A model generated the notes under the pieces. The model made no database searches, had not been told where the DNA came from, and worked only from the letters and a program-made list of their open reading frames with translations. The translations under genes were made by a program, and so were the position numbers. 46,344 bases of DNA from Bacteroidota bacterium (GTDB taxonomy: Bacteria > Bacteroidota > Rhodothermia > Rhodothermales > UBA10348), in assembly GCA_029262855.1 (NCBI GenBank), contig JAJCYP010000103.1, forward strand, positions 1 to 46,344. The letters run 5' to 3'. Every line of letters starts with the position of its first letter. Positions within the stretch are counted from its first letter, which is position 1. Below are positions 9,200 through 17,487 of the stretch, piece after piece.

Positions 9200-9834
9200 C
9201 AGTGGCCGCTGATGAGGCGCATGAATTCCGCCCGGGTGTCGCTGGACTCCAGGAACTGACCAGACATGGCACTGGTCGTGGTCGTTGAGTGCTGCTTCTG
9301 GACTCCACGCATCACCATGCACATGTGTGAGGCTTCAATGACCACCGCAACGCCTTCGGGTTCGAGTACCTGTTGGATGGCGTCCCGGATTTGAATGGTG
9401 AGGCGCTCCTGAACCTGCAATCGCCGCGCAAAGACGTCCACCACTCGCGGCAGCTTGCTCAACCCCACGATCTTGCCGTTCGGGATGTAGGCGATGTGGG
9501 CCTTGCCAAAGAACGGCAGCATGTGGTGCTCACAGAGGGAGTACAGTTCGATGTCCTTCACCAGGATCATCTCGCTGTAGTCCTCATGGAAGACGGCCTT
9601 CTTGAGAATGGCTTCCGGATCCTGCGCATAGCCCTGGGTGAGGAACTGGTAGGCCTTGGCGACGCGCTCCGGGGTCTTGAGGAGACCCTCGCGGTCCGCG
9701 TCTTCTCCCACCAGTTCCAGAATGCTGCGCACGTTCGCCCCGAGCTCCTCGGTGGCCTGGGGATCGTAGATGTGCTCGTTCCGGTAGGCCGGGACGGCGA
9801 ATTCTGCGGGACTATTCACCTCGATACTCGACAT
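9199..9834 (-). CDS. folE: GTP cyclohydrolase I
   Basis: Converts GTP to 7,8-dihydroneopterin triphosphate, the first step to folate and biopterin. The 211-residue product contains the zinc and active-site segment [20 protein letters not shown], the dimer/decamer core [22 protein letters not shown], and the C-terminal [16 protein letters not shown] with the second zinc Cys. The ATG at 9834 fits the family start; an upstream in-frame ATG (9897) would overlap the preceding gene much further. It overlaps the PTPS gene by 23 bp and the downstream SDR by 1 bp, so all three are probably translated as a coupled set. Confidence 0.96.
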   Translation of the reverse strand: MSSIEVNSPAEFAVPAYRNEHIYDPQATEELGANVRSILELVGEDADREGLLKTPERVAKAYQFLTQGYAQDPEAILKKAVFHEDYSEMILVKDIELYSLCEHHMLPFFGKAHIAYIPNGKIVGLSKLPRVVDVFARRLQVQERLTIQIRDAIQQVLEPEGVAVVIEASHMCMVMRGVQKQHSTTTTSAMSGQFLESSDTRAEFMRLISGH

Positions 9835-10225
9835 AGTTGCGGGGGGTCTCGAAAAGCCTGACGGAAGTAAGTCTACCCGACGGGAGCGCATCGACAAGTT
9901 CCCCCCAGATGGCGATGGCGAAGTTCTCAGTCGACGGCATCACGCCCTGAAGGAACGGTACGTCCAGATTCAGATTCGCATGATCACAGATGTCTACCAC
10001 TCGTCGATTCATGATCTGCTTGAGCTCTGAAAGATCCACGACGTAGCCAGTGTCGGCCGAAGGCTCGCCGCTCACGGTTACCTCGAGCTCATAGTTGTGT
10101 CCGTGCCAGTTGGGATTGTTACACTTCCCGAACGTGGCGCGATTCCATTCATCGCTCTTGTCCGGATTGTGCAGTCGGTGGGCGGCGTTGAAGTGCGCCC
10201 GTCTGGTGATGTGGACAACCGGCAT
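9812..10225 (-). CDS. 6-pyruvoyl-tetrahydropterin synthase / QueD family protein
   Basis: Acts on dihydroneopterin triphosphate. The 137 residues contain the zinc histidines (FNAAHRL and WHGHNYEL), a Cys in GKCNNPNW, the catalytic-triad region [14 protein letters not shown], and the conserved glutamate in [11 protein letters not shown], ending [15 protein letters not shown]. The GKCNNPNxHGHNY block and the C-terminal ETxxNxVxYxGE resemble eukaryotic-type PTPS more than a minimal QueD. In this operon (next to folE and a sepiapterin-reductase-like SDR) a PTPS role is more likely than queuosine synthesis, although both are possible. The ATG at 10225 was preferred to upstream in-frame starts (10282, 10270), which add non-conserved residues. 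Confidence 0.88.
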   Translation of the reverse strand: MPVVHITRRAHFNAAHRLHNPDKSDEWNRATFGKCNNPNWHGHNYELEVTVSGEPSADTGYVVDLSELKQIMNRRVVDICDHANLNLDVPFLQGVMPSTENFAIAIWGELVDALPSGRLTSVRLFETPRNYVEYRGE

Positions 10226-10345
10226 GAGGCCCTGAATTGGTGGGATGATTTTGACTGCCGGGTATATCATTTGTTCTGACAAGTGTTGACGTCACCCGAC
10301 CAAGCGCTATCCACCGCGCTCGGCGGTCACTGGCGGCGACAAACC

Positions 10346-10351
10346 TATATT
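10346..10351 (+). promoter_or_regulatory. Candidate -10 element (TATATT) for the HIT gene
   Basis: TATATT lies 18 bp upstream of the HIT start, in the 144-bp divergent gap between the pterin operon and the HIT gene. No convincing -35 box was found, so this is only a weak candidate. Confidence 0.3.
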
Positions 10352-10369
10352 CTGACAACCTCGAGACCC

Positions 10370-10714
10370 ATGGCCGAAAGAACGCTCTTCCAGAAAATCG
10401 AGACCGGAGACATCCCGGCAGACATCATCTACGAGGATGACGTGTGCTTTGCGTTCCGGGACATCGCTCCACAGGCACCGACCCATGTGCTGGTCGTGCC
10501 CCGCAAGCCTATCCCTACGCTCAACGATCTTGAGGCCGAAGACGCGGAACTGGTCGGGCGGCTGCTTCTGGCGGCAAGGAAGATTGCCGCGCAGGAGGGA
10601 CTCGATGGGGGGTACCGCACGGTCTTCAATTGCGGTCCGGATGCCAACCAGACGGTGTTCCACATTCACCTTCACCTCCTTGGCGGACGTTCCATGTCCT
10701 GGCCGCCAGGATGA
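10370..10714 (+). CDS. HIT family nucleotide-binding protein
   Basis: A 114-residue histidine-triad protein of the HINT/PKCI branch, which hydrolyses nucleoside phosphoramidates. It carries the N-terminal TLFQKIETGDIPADIIYEDD, the middle IAPQAPTHVLVVPRKPI, and the catalytic triad HIHLHLLGGR at the C-terminus. The ATG at 10370 gives the normal family length. Its TGA overlaps the ATG of the next gene as ATGA (10711-10714), indicating translational coupling to an exported protein of unrelated type. Confidence 0.94.
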   Translation: MAERTLFQKIETGDIPADIIYEDDVCFAFRDIAPQAPTHVLVVPRKPIPTLNDLEAEDAELVGRLLLAARKIAAQEGLDGGYRTVFNCGPDANQTVFHIHLHLLGGRSMSWPPG

Positions 10715-12711
10715 GGGTTTGGTGCTTCATGATCCTGGTTGTTGGATGCGTGCTCGGTACCAGCGCGGTCGCGGGGCAGACGGTTACCTACGATGGAGCC
10801 TTTGAACGGGCTGTCAATCGCTACCGGTGGACGGCCCAGTTGGCGTCGGCAACCTCGGTAGGCGCCTGGCGGGTACAGGCCATGAACCGGTACCGCTCGG
10901 ATGCCTTCATCCTGTTCGACGATCGGCTGAGTTTTCGTGACGTAAATGCGCTTCGTATCAACGCCGGACGGCCTCTTGGCGAGCGCAGCGAGGTGGTGGC
11001 CAGAGGCCGATCCGATTGGTTCAGTCTCAGCGATGTACTGGCACAGAGCATCTACGGCGGCGTGAAATTCGGCGTGTCCGGCGCAACGTTTGCGCCGCTG
11101 TTGGGGGTGGCCATGGACCGGCGTCCCGGCGTTCGGCTTTCCGACGGAACACTCCCACTCCGCACCGACGCGGGCCCCGCATTCGGAGCCGAAGTCACCA
11201 TCCCCACTCGAGAAGCCTCGGGCTATACCGTTCAGGCATCGGGGCAGGGATTTCGTGAGCAACTGGGGCCGCGGGCCGGCTCGTTCGCGCGATTCGAGGG
11301 GAGTGCTGAACGGGCATTCGAGCGCACCGTGCTTCGTGTGGAGATGCAGGGTGGCGCCGCCCGGCGCGATGCGTATCAGGCCGCATCATTTCTGAATCGC
11401 GACGATGCCGCCCGGCAATCCGAGACCGTCGAGTCCACCCGTAGCGACACACTCGGGGCGACGTTGGTGATAGAGACCCCGGTGACACGCCGACTTCAGG
11501 TCACGGGCAGCCTGGCCTTCAACGCCAACAACCGGAGCGTTCGGACACTGCGTGCGCCGGAGGAGGCGCTGTTCTTCGATTCTGATTTTTCACGGCGCAC
11601 CGTGGACGCCGACGTGTCCTCGGTCTATGAGAGCGGAGCAACCCAGGTCCGGCTGGGCTTTCAAGGGGGAGCCGAGATCGAACGTCGGAATCTGACGAAC
11701 GAAGACGACCTGCCCGCCACGCAGGCCGCCCAGAAGCGGGATCTGCTGAGTCAGGCCAACTACGACAGAGGCTACGTGACGCTACTGGCCAGCGTACGAC
11801 TACCACTCACGTCCAAGACCATGATTGTGTTGGATGGCTCGGCGAATGCCATCCGGCACGACACGCCGATCATCAATCCCGACGATCGGGATGAGATCTT
11901 CTCCAGGGGGCGCGTTTCGCTGCTCTATCGGCCGTCCCGGGTGCTGGAGGCTGATCTTCAGGTGAATGCCACCCATTACCACACGGTGTACCTGAAAGCA
12001 GCCCGGTCGGCCGAAAACAACGTCCAACAGGGGCTCCGGCTTCGTCCCGCCGTCCGCTGGCGTCCCGGACCGCGCACCCGGATCGACCTGAGTTCCGAGG
12101 TCAGGGCCACCTATACCGTTGACGATTTTACGCTGGCCGGGCGGCGACCGACGGATCAGGCCGCCCGAGAACTCCGGTACGACCTGAACGCCGAGCATGA
12201 CCTGGGCGATGGGCTGCGGGTCCTGGCCGAGGCGCGCCTGAGCGATCTGCGTCTCGGGCGATTCCTGGACCAGGAGTTCGCCGAGATTCCCATCGACACG
12301 CTGCGAACCTATGGTGGCTGGTTTCGGGTGCAATCCGGCACCCGCATCGTGGCAGAGATCGGACTGCGTGTCTTCATTCGAACGGATTTCGACCGATCGG
12401 CCACGGTCCGCTATCCCCGCCTGAACGCGGATGGCGAGCAGGACATTGACGCCTCGGGCAACGTCCTCACCACGACCATCAGTCGGCCGGGGCGCCAGCG
12501 AATCGCTCAGATGGGTCCGACCTGCTCATTGACCTGGCCCATGCGAAACGGGGTCCTCCGGTTTGACGGTTGGTATACCGTCCAGCGCGTTTCCAGAACC
12601 CTGTACGGCGACCTCCCCGAAGCCTCGGCCTCGGTTATCAGGCAGGCCGCGAGCCGCGGAGAACGCATCATCATTCCCAACCTGTCACTGTCAATGCGAT
12701 GGGCCATCTGA
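10711..12711 (+). CDS. Probable outer-membrane beta-barrel protein of unknown function
   Basis: A 666-residue exported protein. The signal peptide is MRVWCFMILVVGCVLGTSAV, then AGQ. The rest is long alternating amphipathic strands rich in Arg, Asp, Thr, Ser and aromatics, with many short turns (for example RRLQVTGSLAFNANN, TQVRLGFQGGAEIER, RTRIDLSSEVRATYTV), and it ends LSLSMRWAI. This is the look of an outer-membrane barrel or of a protein that assembles with one. No TonB-receptor plug or OmpA domain was found. The start is fixed by ATGA overlap with the HIT stop. Its own stop lies inside the first codons of the coaE fusion gene (13-bp overlap). A role cannot be assigned. Confidence 0.75.
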   Translation: MRVWCFMILVVGCVLGTSAVAGQTVTYDGAFERAVNRYRWTAQLASATSVGAWRVQAMNRYRSDAFILFDDRLSFRDVNALRINAGRPLGERSEVVARGRSDWFSLSDVLAQSIYGGVKFGVSGATFAPLLGVAMDRRPGVRLSDGTLPLRTDAGPAFGAEVTIPTREASGYTVQASGQGFREQLGPRAGSFARFEGSAERAFERTVLRVEMQGGAARRDAYQAASFLNRDDAARQSETVESTRSDTLGATLVIETPVTRRLQVTGSLAFNANNRSVRTLRAPEEALFFDSDFSRRTVDADVSSVYESGATQVRLGFQGGAEIERRNLTNEDDLPATQAAQKRDLLSQANYDRGYVTLLASVRLPLTSKTMIVLDGSANAIRHDTPIINPDDRDEIFSRGRVSLLYRPSRVLEADLQVNATHYHTVYLKAARSAENNVQQGLRLRPAVRWRPGPRTRIDLSSEVRATYTVDDFTLAGRRPTDQAARELRYDLNAEHDLGDGLRVLAEARLSDLRLGRFLDQEFAEIPIDTLRTYGGWFRVQSGTRIVAEIGLRVFIRTDFDRSATVRYPRLNADGEQDIDASGNVLTTTISRPGRQRIAQMGPTCSLTWPMRNGVLRFDGWYTVQRVSRTLYGDLPEASASVIRQAASRGERIIIPNLSLSMRWAI

Positions 12712-13922
12712 ACGCCAAAACCATCGGCATCACGGGCGGGATCGGCTCCGGCAAGAGCACGGTCTGCCGGATGCTGGAGTCCTGGGGCGCGCACGTCTTC
12801 TACAGCGACGAGGAGGCCAAGAGGCTCATGGTGGAGGATCCCGCGCTGCGTGGCGAATTGGTGACAGCCTTTGGGCCCGAGACGTACAAGGACGACGGGT
12901 CACTCAACCGGTCCTTTCTGGCCGGAAGGGTCTTCGGAGATGCCGAACAGCTCCGTGTCCTGAACGGTCTTGTCCACCCCCGCGTCTACGCATCGTTCGC
13001 GCTCTTCGAGAAAGAGGCCAAGGCGAACGGCGCTCCGCTGGTCGTGCGGGAATCTGCCGTCATGCCGGAGGGCGCCGCCACCAGGGGCCTGGATGCGCTG
13101 GTGGTGGTGACCGCTGCCGAGGATGTGCGTCTGGCCCGTGTCACGCGCAGGGACGGTTCGAAGGAGGCGGACGTCAGAAAGCGGATGGCCCACCAGGACT
13201 CGGAATCAACCTTCGAGGCACGTGCCGATCGTATTTTGCGAAACGACGGCTCGCTGGATGACCTGAAAAGCGCGGCCGCCGAGCTCTACCGGGAATATAC
13301 CGGGATGGAGCCCACGACTGTGACCACCGAATCGCCCTATTCGACACCGCCACCGAACCTGCCCACCTGGGGCAACGCCGTCACCCGGGTCGTCGGCAGG
13401 TTGGCTCTGGGGCTGAGTGGATTTCGGTGGGTCGGCCCCTTTCCCGACCTCAAGAAGTTTGTTCTGATCGGCGCTCCACACACCACCAATTGGGACTTCA
13501 TTCTGGGCATGGCGCTCCTTCTGGCTACCGGAGTGCGCGTCAACTGGATCGGCAAGCATACCATTTTCCGGCCGCCCTTCGGCGGACTCATGCGTTGGAT
13601 GGGCGGCGTAGCCGTGGATCGGTCCCGGGCGGATGGACTCGTGGCCCAGGTCTGCGAAGCCATGCAGGCGGCCGATCGCATGGTGATCGGATTGGCGCCG
13701 GAGGGAACGCGGAAACACGTGGAATGCTGGAAGACTGGCTTCTACCGCATTGCAGTTGGTGCGGGCGTCCCGATCGTCATCGGGATGATTGATTTCGGCC
13801 GAAAGGAGTTGCGGGTTGACTCCGTTTTCGAGCCAACGGGAGACATGGAGGCGGACATCGCCGCCGTTCGAGCCCGGTATGTGGGGGTCCGCGGGAAGTA
13901 CACGGACAAATCCTCGACCTGA
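12699..13922 (+). CDS. coaE: Dephospho-CoA kinase fused to a PlsC-like acyltransferase
   Basis: One uninterrupted 407-codon frame with two domains. Residues about 6-200 are dephospho-CoA kinase, the last step of CoA synthesis: P-loop GITGGIGSGKSTV, then FYSDEEAKRLM, LNGLVHPRVY, VTRRDGSKEADVRKRMAHQ. A short linker (TTVTTESPYSTPPPNLPTW) follows. Residues about 215-400 resemble a small lysophospholipid/1-acylglycerol-3-phosphate acyltransferase: an HxxxxD box in APHTTNWDFILG, GKHTIFRPPFGG, GGVAVDRS, and the EGTR box in LAPEGTRKHVECWKTGFY. CoaE proteins normally end at about 200 residues, so the fusion is unusual. It would couple CoA production to a CoA- or ACP-using enzyme. The ATG at 12699 overlaps the preceding stop by 13 bp. 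No stop or obvious frameshift was seen at the join. Confidence 0.85.
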   Translation: MGHLNAKTIGITGGIGSGKSTVCRMLESWGAHVFYSDEEAKRLMVEDPALRGELVTAFGPETYKDDGSLNRSFLAGRVFGDAEQLRVLNGLVHPRVYASFALFEKEAKANGAPLVVRESAVMPEGAATRGLDALVVVTAAEDVRLARVTRRDGSKEADVRKRMAHQDSESTFEARADRILRNDGSLDDLKSAAAELYREYTGMEPTTVTTESPYSTPPPNLPTWGNAVTRVVGRLALGLSGFRWVGPFPDLKKFVLIGAPHTTNWDFILGMALLLATGVRVNWIGKHTIFRPPFGGLMRWMGGVAVDRSRADGLVAQVCEAMQAADRMVIGLAPEGTRKHVECWKTGFYRIAVGAGVPIVIGMIDFGRKELRVDSVFEPTGDMEADIAAVRARYVGVRGKYTDKSST

Positions 13923-13923
13923 C

Positions 13924-15189
13924 TCAGAGAATCCGGCGGAGAACGCTCTCGTCGTGCGGCGACTCGTCTCCGAGAATGTGGTGTCCCATTCGATCCCGTT
14001 TGGTCTCCAGGTAGCGGGCGTTTACCTCGTTCGGAGGAATCTCGATCGACACGCGCTCCGTGATCTCCAGGCCGTACCCGTTCAGCGCGACACGCTTCTG
14101 CGGGTTGTTGGTCATAAGCCGCATCTTCCGAACACCCAGATCGCGAAGAATCTGGCATCCGATTCCGTAGTCGCGGTGGTCCATCTTGAAGCCGAGCGCT
14201 TCATTGGCCTCCACGGTGTCCATGCCCTCCTCCTGCAGCTTGTAGGCCCGGAGCTTGTTGATCAGGCCAATTCCACGGCCCTCCTGTTTCATGTACAGGA
14301 CCACTCCGCATCCCTCGCGATCCACCTGCTGCAACGCCCGGGCCAGCTGATCGCCGCAATCACATCGCATCGACCCGAAGATGTCTCCAGTCACACACTG
14401 GGAATGGACACGGACCAGAACGGGTGTGTTCTCGTCCCACTCGCCCCGGACCAGGGCCAGGTGGTTGTCGCCGGATAGACGCTCCTCAAAGGCAACCAGT
14501 CGGAAGTCTCCGAACCGCGTGGGCATCTCCACCTCGACCAACCGGTTGATCAGCACCTCGTGCAGCATGCGGTATGCAATCAGGTCCTTGATGGTGATGA
14601 TCTTCATTCCGAACCGCTCGGCGACCGGCAGCAAGTCAGGAACGCGGGCCATGGACCCGTCGCCATTCATGATCTCGACCAGGACTCCGGCAGGCTGGAG
14701 TCCGGCGAGTCGGGCCAGATCGACCGCTGCCTCGGTGTGACCGGCCCTGCGAAGCACGCCGCCGGTCTGCGCGCGCAGCGGAAACACGTGGCCGGGTCTG
14801 CCAAAGTCCGCCGCCTTCGCGCTGGGGTCCGCCAGACCCCGGATGGTCTTCGCCCGGTCCTGAGCCGAAATCCCCGTGGTCGTGCCCTTCGCGTAGTCGA
14901 CCGAGACGGTGAAGGCCGTGTCGTAGAGTGCCGAGTTGGCATCGACCATCATGTCCAGACCCAGCGCCACCGACCGGTCCCGCGTGACCGGGACACAGAT
15001 CAATCCGCGGCCATGGGTGGCCATGAAGTTGACAGACTCGGGAGTCACCAACTCGGCGGCCCCCACGAAATCGCCCTCGTTCTCGCGATCCTCATCATCG
15101 ACCACGATCACCAGGCGCCCATTCCGAATGTCGTCCAGTGCGGCCTCTATGGAATCGAACACGCTGTCAGCAGTAGGGTCCTTGGTCAT
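13924..15189 (-). CDS. ribBA: Bifunctional 3,4-dihydroxy-2-butanone 4-phosphate synthase / GTP cyclohydrolase II
   Basis: Supplies both precursors of riboflavin: DHBP from ribulose 5-phosphate and a pyrimidine from GTP. The N-terminal half has the RibB signature [18 protein letters not shown] and, later, [20 protein letters not shown]. The C-terminal half has the RibA block [20 protein letters not shown] with three zinc cysteines, then [18 protein letters not shown] and [19 protein letters not shown]. Its 421 residues match the family. The ATG at 15189 precedes the RibB domain directly. Its stop lies one base from the stop of the convergent coaE fusion, leaving no room for a separate terminator. 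No other rib genes and no FMN riboswitch were seen here. Confidence 0.96.
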   Translation of the reverse strand: MTKDPTADSVFDSIEAALDDIRNGRLVIVVDDEDRENEGDFVGAAELVTPESVNFMATHGRGLICVPVTRDRSVALGLDMMVDANSALYDTAFTVSVDYAKGTTTGISAQDRAKTIRGLADPSAKAADFGRPGHVFPLRAQTGGVLRRAGHTEAAVDLARLAGLQPAGVLVEIMNGDGSMARVPDLLPVAERFGMKIITIKDLIAYRMLHEVLINRLVEVEMPTRFGDFRLVAFEERLSGDNHLALVRGEWDENTPVLVRVHSQCVTGDIFGSMRCDCGDQLARALQQVDREGCGVVLYMKQEGRGIGLINKLRAYKLQEEGMDTVEANEALGFKMDHRDYGIGCQILRDLGVRKMRLMTNNPQKRVALNGYGLEITERVSIEIPPNEVNARYLETKRDRMGHHILGDESPHDESVLRRIL

Positions 15190-15254
15190 CCGGACTGAAC
15201 CACCCCCCCGATAAGAGGTTCGTTGGGTCTGTGTCAATCCGATCCATACGAACC

Positions 15255-16211
15255 ATGCAGCAGAGAGTACTTGGAAACACCGGACTCCATCTCACGACCG
15301 TGGGCCTGGGTACCTGGGCCATCGGGGGTCCCTGGGATTGGGGTTGGGGAGCTCAGGATGACGCAGCGTCGATCCGGACGATTCGCGAGGCACTGGACCT
15401 TGGGATAAACTGGATCGACACGGCACCCTGCTACGGACTGGGCCATTCGGAGCGAGTGGTTGGGCGGGCGATTTCGTCCTGCCGCGACCAGGTCCTGGTT
15501 GCGACCAAGTGTGGACTGGTCTGGGACGATCCCTCGACGGGCATTGCCTATGGACGCCTGACCAGGAACTCCGTCAGGCAGGAGGCCGAGGACAGCCTCC
15601 GGAGACTCGGCGTCGACGTCATCGACCTCTACCAGATTCACTGGCCCGATCCGGAGGAGGACATCCGCGAGGCCTGGGAGGCCATGGCCGGGCTGGTCAA
15701 AGACGGAAAGGTGCGCCACATCGGGGTGTCCAACTTCTCCGTCTCACAGATGAGGGCCGTGGCGGAGATTCACGCCATCGCCTCCCTTCAGCCGCCCTAT
15801 TCCATGCTGGAGCGGGCGTTTGAGGACACGCTTGAGGCCTATTGTCAGGAGGAGCACATCGGCGTTGTCGCCTACAGTCCCATGCAGGCCGGGCTGCTGA
15901 CCGGAAAGTTCAGCGCATCACATCTCGATGGGCTCGCGGGCGACGATTGGCGCCGAAAGAGTCGGCATTTCCGCGAGCCGAGCTTTTCCCGCAACCTGGA
16001 GATCGTCGACTCCCTCCGCCCCATTGCCGCCGATCTGGACTGTTCGCTGGCCGAGTTGGCCATCGCATGGACACTCCGTCGGTCCGTAGTGACTGCGGCC
16101 ATTGTCGGCGCGCGGCGACCGGAACAGATTCGTCAGACCGTGTCCGCCAGTGACATCACGCTTGACGCGGCGACTGTCAGGAAGATCGAGGAGATTCTTG
16201 CTCCGGCATGA
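15255..16211 (+). CDS. Aldo/keto reductase
   Basis: A 318-residue NADPH-dependent aldo/keto reductase with a TIM-barrel fold. The catalytic tetrad is visible: Asp and Tyr in [16 protein letters not shown], Lys in VATKCGLVW, and His in [11 protein letters not shown]. The cofactor-binding C-terminal part follows ([26 protein letters not shown]). It belongs to the broad YhdN/AKR11-12-like group; the substrate is unknown. The ATG at 15255 is followed directly by the family start [11 protein letters not shown]. The last 35 bp overlap the 3' end of the convergent membrane-protein gene. Confidence 0.93.
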   Translation: MQQRVLGNTGLHLTTVGLGTWAIGGPWDWGWGAQDDAASIRTIREALDLGINWIDTAPCYGLGHSERVVGRAISSCRDQVLVATKCGLVWDDPSTGIAYGRLTRNSVRQEAEDSLRRLGVDVIDLYQIHWPDPEEDIREAWEAMAGLVKDGKVRHIGVSNFSVSQMRAVAEIHAIASLQPPYSMLERAFEDTLEAYCQEEHIGVVAYSPMQAGLLTGKFSASHLDGLAGDDWRRKSRHFREPSFSRNLEIVDSLRPIAADLDCSLAELAIAWTLRRSVVTAAIVGARRPEQIRQTVSASDITLDAATVRKIEEILAPA

Positions 16212-17163
16212 CCCGTCGGGGCTGGCGGAGCCAAACGGCAGAGCCCACGGCTGCGGGCAGCAGCACGTTCACCGTGTAGATCATCAGGGAAGCATTCAGC
16301 GCGGCTTCCGGTGCGACGCCCAGGGTGCCGAATACCAGCACGGCTGCACCCTCTCGAATCCCGAGTTCGGCGAAACTGAGGAGCGGGAGCAGGAGCTTCA
16401 GACAAAGGGTGATCAGTGCACCGGCTGAAAGGATCAGCAGGGGGCCGGAATCCGGCGCCATCGCCTTGACCAGAAGTCCGAATTGCAGTCCCAGAAGGGC
16501 ATATCTCGCGCCGTGTCCCAGCATTAACCCAACCCGATCCCGAACGGCGAGTCGGTCCATGAACTCCAGTCGCCCCTCAAAACCGAGCGGTCGTGCGAAC
16601 CGGGCCAGCAAGGGCGGCCGGAGAATCGGCAGGAGCGAAATCACGCCGACTGCCACCGCCGCCGCCGCAAACCACCGCACGCCGGTGAAGGCAAACCACG
16701 CGAGCGCGGCAGCGGCAGCAACCCCGAGGGGCACCGGGTGTCTGATCAGGGCCTCCACCGCAACGGCCACCGCCCAGGTCCGCCGGCTTCCACGAGGCAT
16801 CAATTGCGGGCGCGCGGCATAGTCGGCGGCTCTGCCCGGAGTCCAGATGGCGATGGCGTGGCTTCCTACGTAGGCCTTCAGCGCGTCGAAGAAACGAAGC
16901 TGGCTGTCCTGGGCTCGAGCCAACCACAGCCAGAGAAGCCCGCCGGCCAGCACCTGGACGACGGACAGCAACAGCGCCGGGACTACCGGTCGAAAATCAG
17001 CGGAAGCCAGCGCCGCGCGCATCTCGGCCAGATCTACGGAGCGGGCAACGAGAACGAGCACCACTCCGGCCAGCGCGAATCGTACGAGGGCAGCCCACGG
17101 GATCCGTCCTCCAAGCGCGTTGCCGGGAGACGACCACCAATGGCGCCGCTCAGGCGCCGTCAC
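16177..17163 (-). CDS. Flippase-like / UPF0104 (LPG synthase TM-type) membrane protein
   Basis: A 328-residue polytopic inner-membrane protein with about eight hydrophobic segments (for example WAALVRFALAGVVLVLVARS, PALLLSVVQVLAGGLLWLWL, VGVISLLPIL). The pattern RPQLMPRGSRRTW and LLPLLSFAELGIREGAAVLV fits the UPF0104/AglD-like family, some members of which flip lipids or lipid-linked sugars. It starts with GTG at 17163, two bases after the yajC stop, so it is the last gene of a leftward group behind yajC and the flavoprotein. The end overlaps the aldo/keto reductase gene by 35 bp in convergent orientation. Substrate unknown. Confidence 0.8.
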   Translation of the reverse strand: MTAPERRHWWSSPGNALGGRIPWAALVRFALAGVVLVLVARSVDLAEMRAALASADFRPVVPALLLSVVQVLAGGLLWLWLARAQDSQLRFFDALKAYVGSHAIAIWTPGRAADYAARPQLMPRGSRRTWAVAVAVEALIRHPVPLGVAAAAALAWFAFTGVRWFAAAAVAVGVISLLPILRPPLLARFARPLGFEGRLEFMDRLAVRDRVGLMLGHGARYALLGLQFGLLVKAMAPDSGPLLILSAGALITLCLKLLLPLLSFAELGIREGAAVLVFGTLGVAPEAALNASLMIYTVNVLLPAAVGSAVWLRQPRRVMPEQESPRSS

Positions 17164-17165
17164 GA

Positions 17166-17468
17166 TCAGTCCTTGCCAGCGATGTTGGACAGGGCGCTCT
17201 TCTCGACGCGGAGCTTGACGTTTGAGTCCACCTGAAGCAGCACGCTCGTCTCGTCAACCTGCGTGACGGTCCCGTGGACACCACCGATGGTGACCACCTT
17301 GTCGTTCTTCTGAACGGCCGAGATCATTTCCTTCCGCTTGTCTTCCTTCTTCTTCTGGGGTCGGATAATCAGGAAGTAGATGATCAGGAAGATCAGAATC
17401 AGCGGCAGAAACATCTGCAGCGGATTGGCGGGATCGCCCACCTGGGCAAGTGCAAAGAGAGTGTTCAC
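17166..17468 (-). CDS. yajC: Preprotein translocase subunit YajC
   Basis: A 100-residue single-span membrane protein that joins SecDF as an accessory of the Sec translocon. It has a hydrophobic segment (MFLPLILIFLIIYFLIIRPQ), the basic stretch RPQKKKEDKRKEM, and the cytoplasmic part VVTIGGVHGTVTQVDETSVL typical of the family. The start codon is GTG at 17468. It lies between the flavoprotein gene and the UPF0104-type gene on the same strand. Its usual partners tgt and secDF are not here. Confidence 0.94.
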   Translation of the reverse strand: MNTLFALAQVGDPANPLQMFLPLILIFLIIYFLIIRPQKKKEDKRKEMISAVQKNDKVVTIGGVHGTVTQVDETSVLLQVDSNVKLRVEKSALSNIAGKD

Positions 17469-17487
17469 GGTGGCGGGAGTATGGGGT

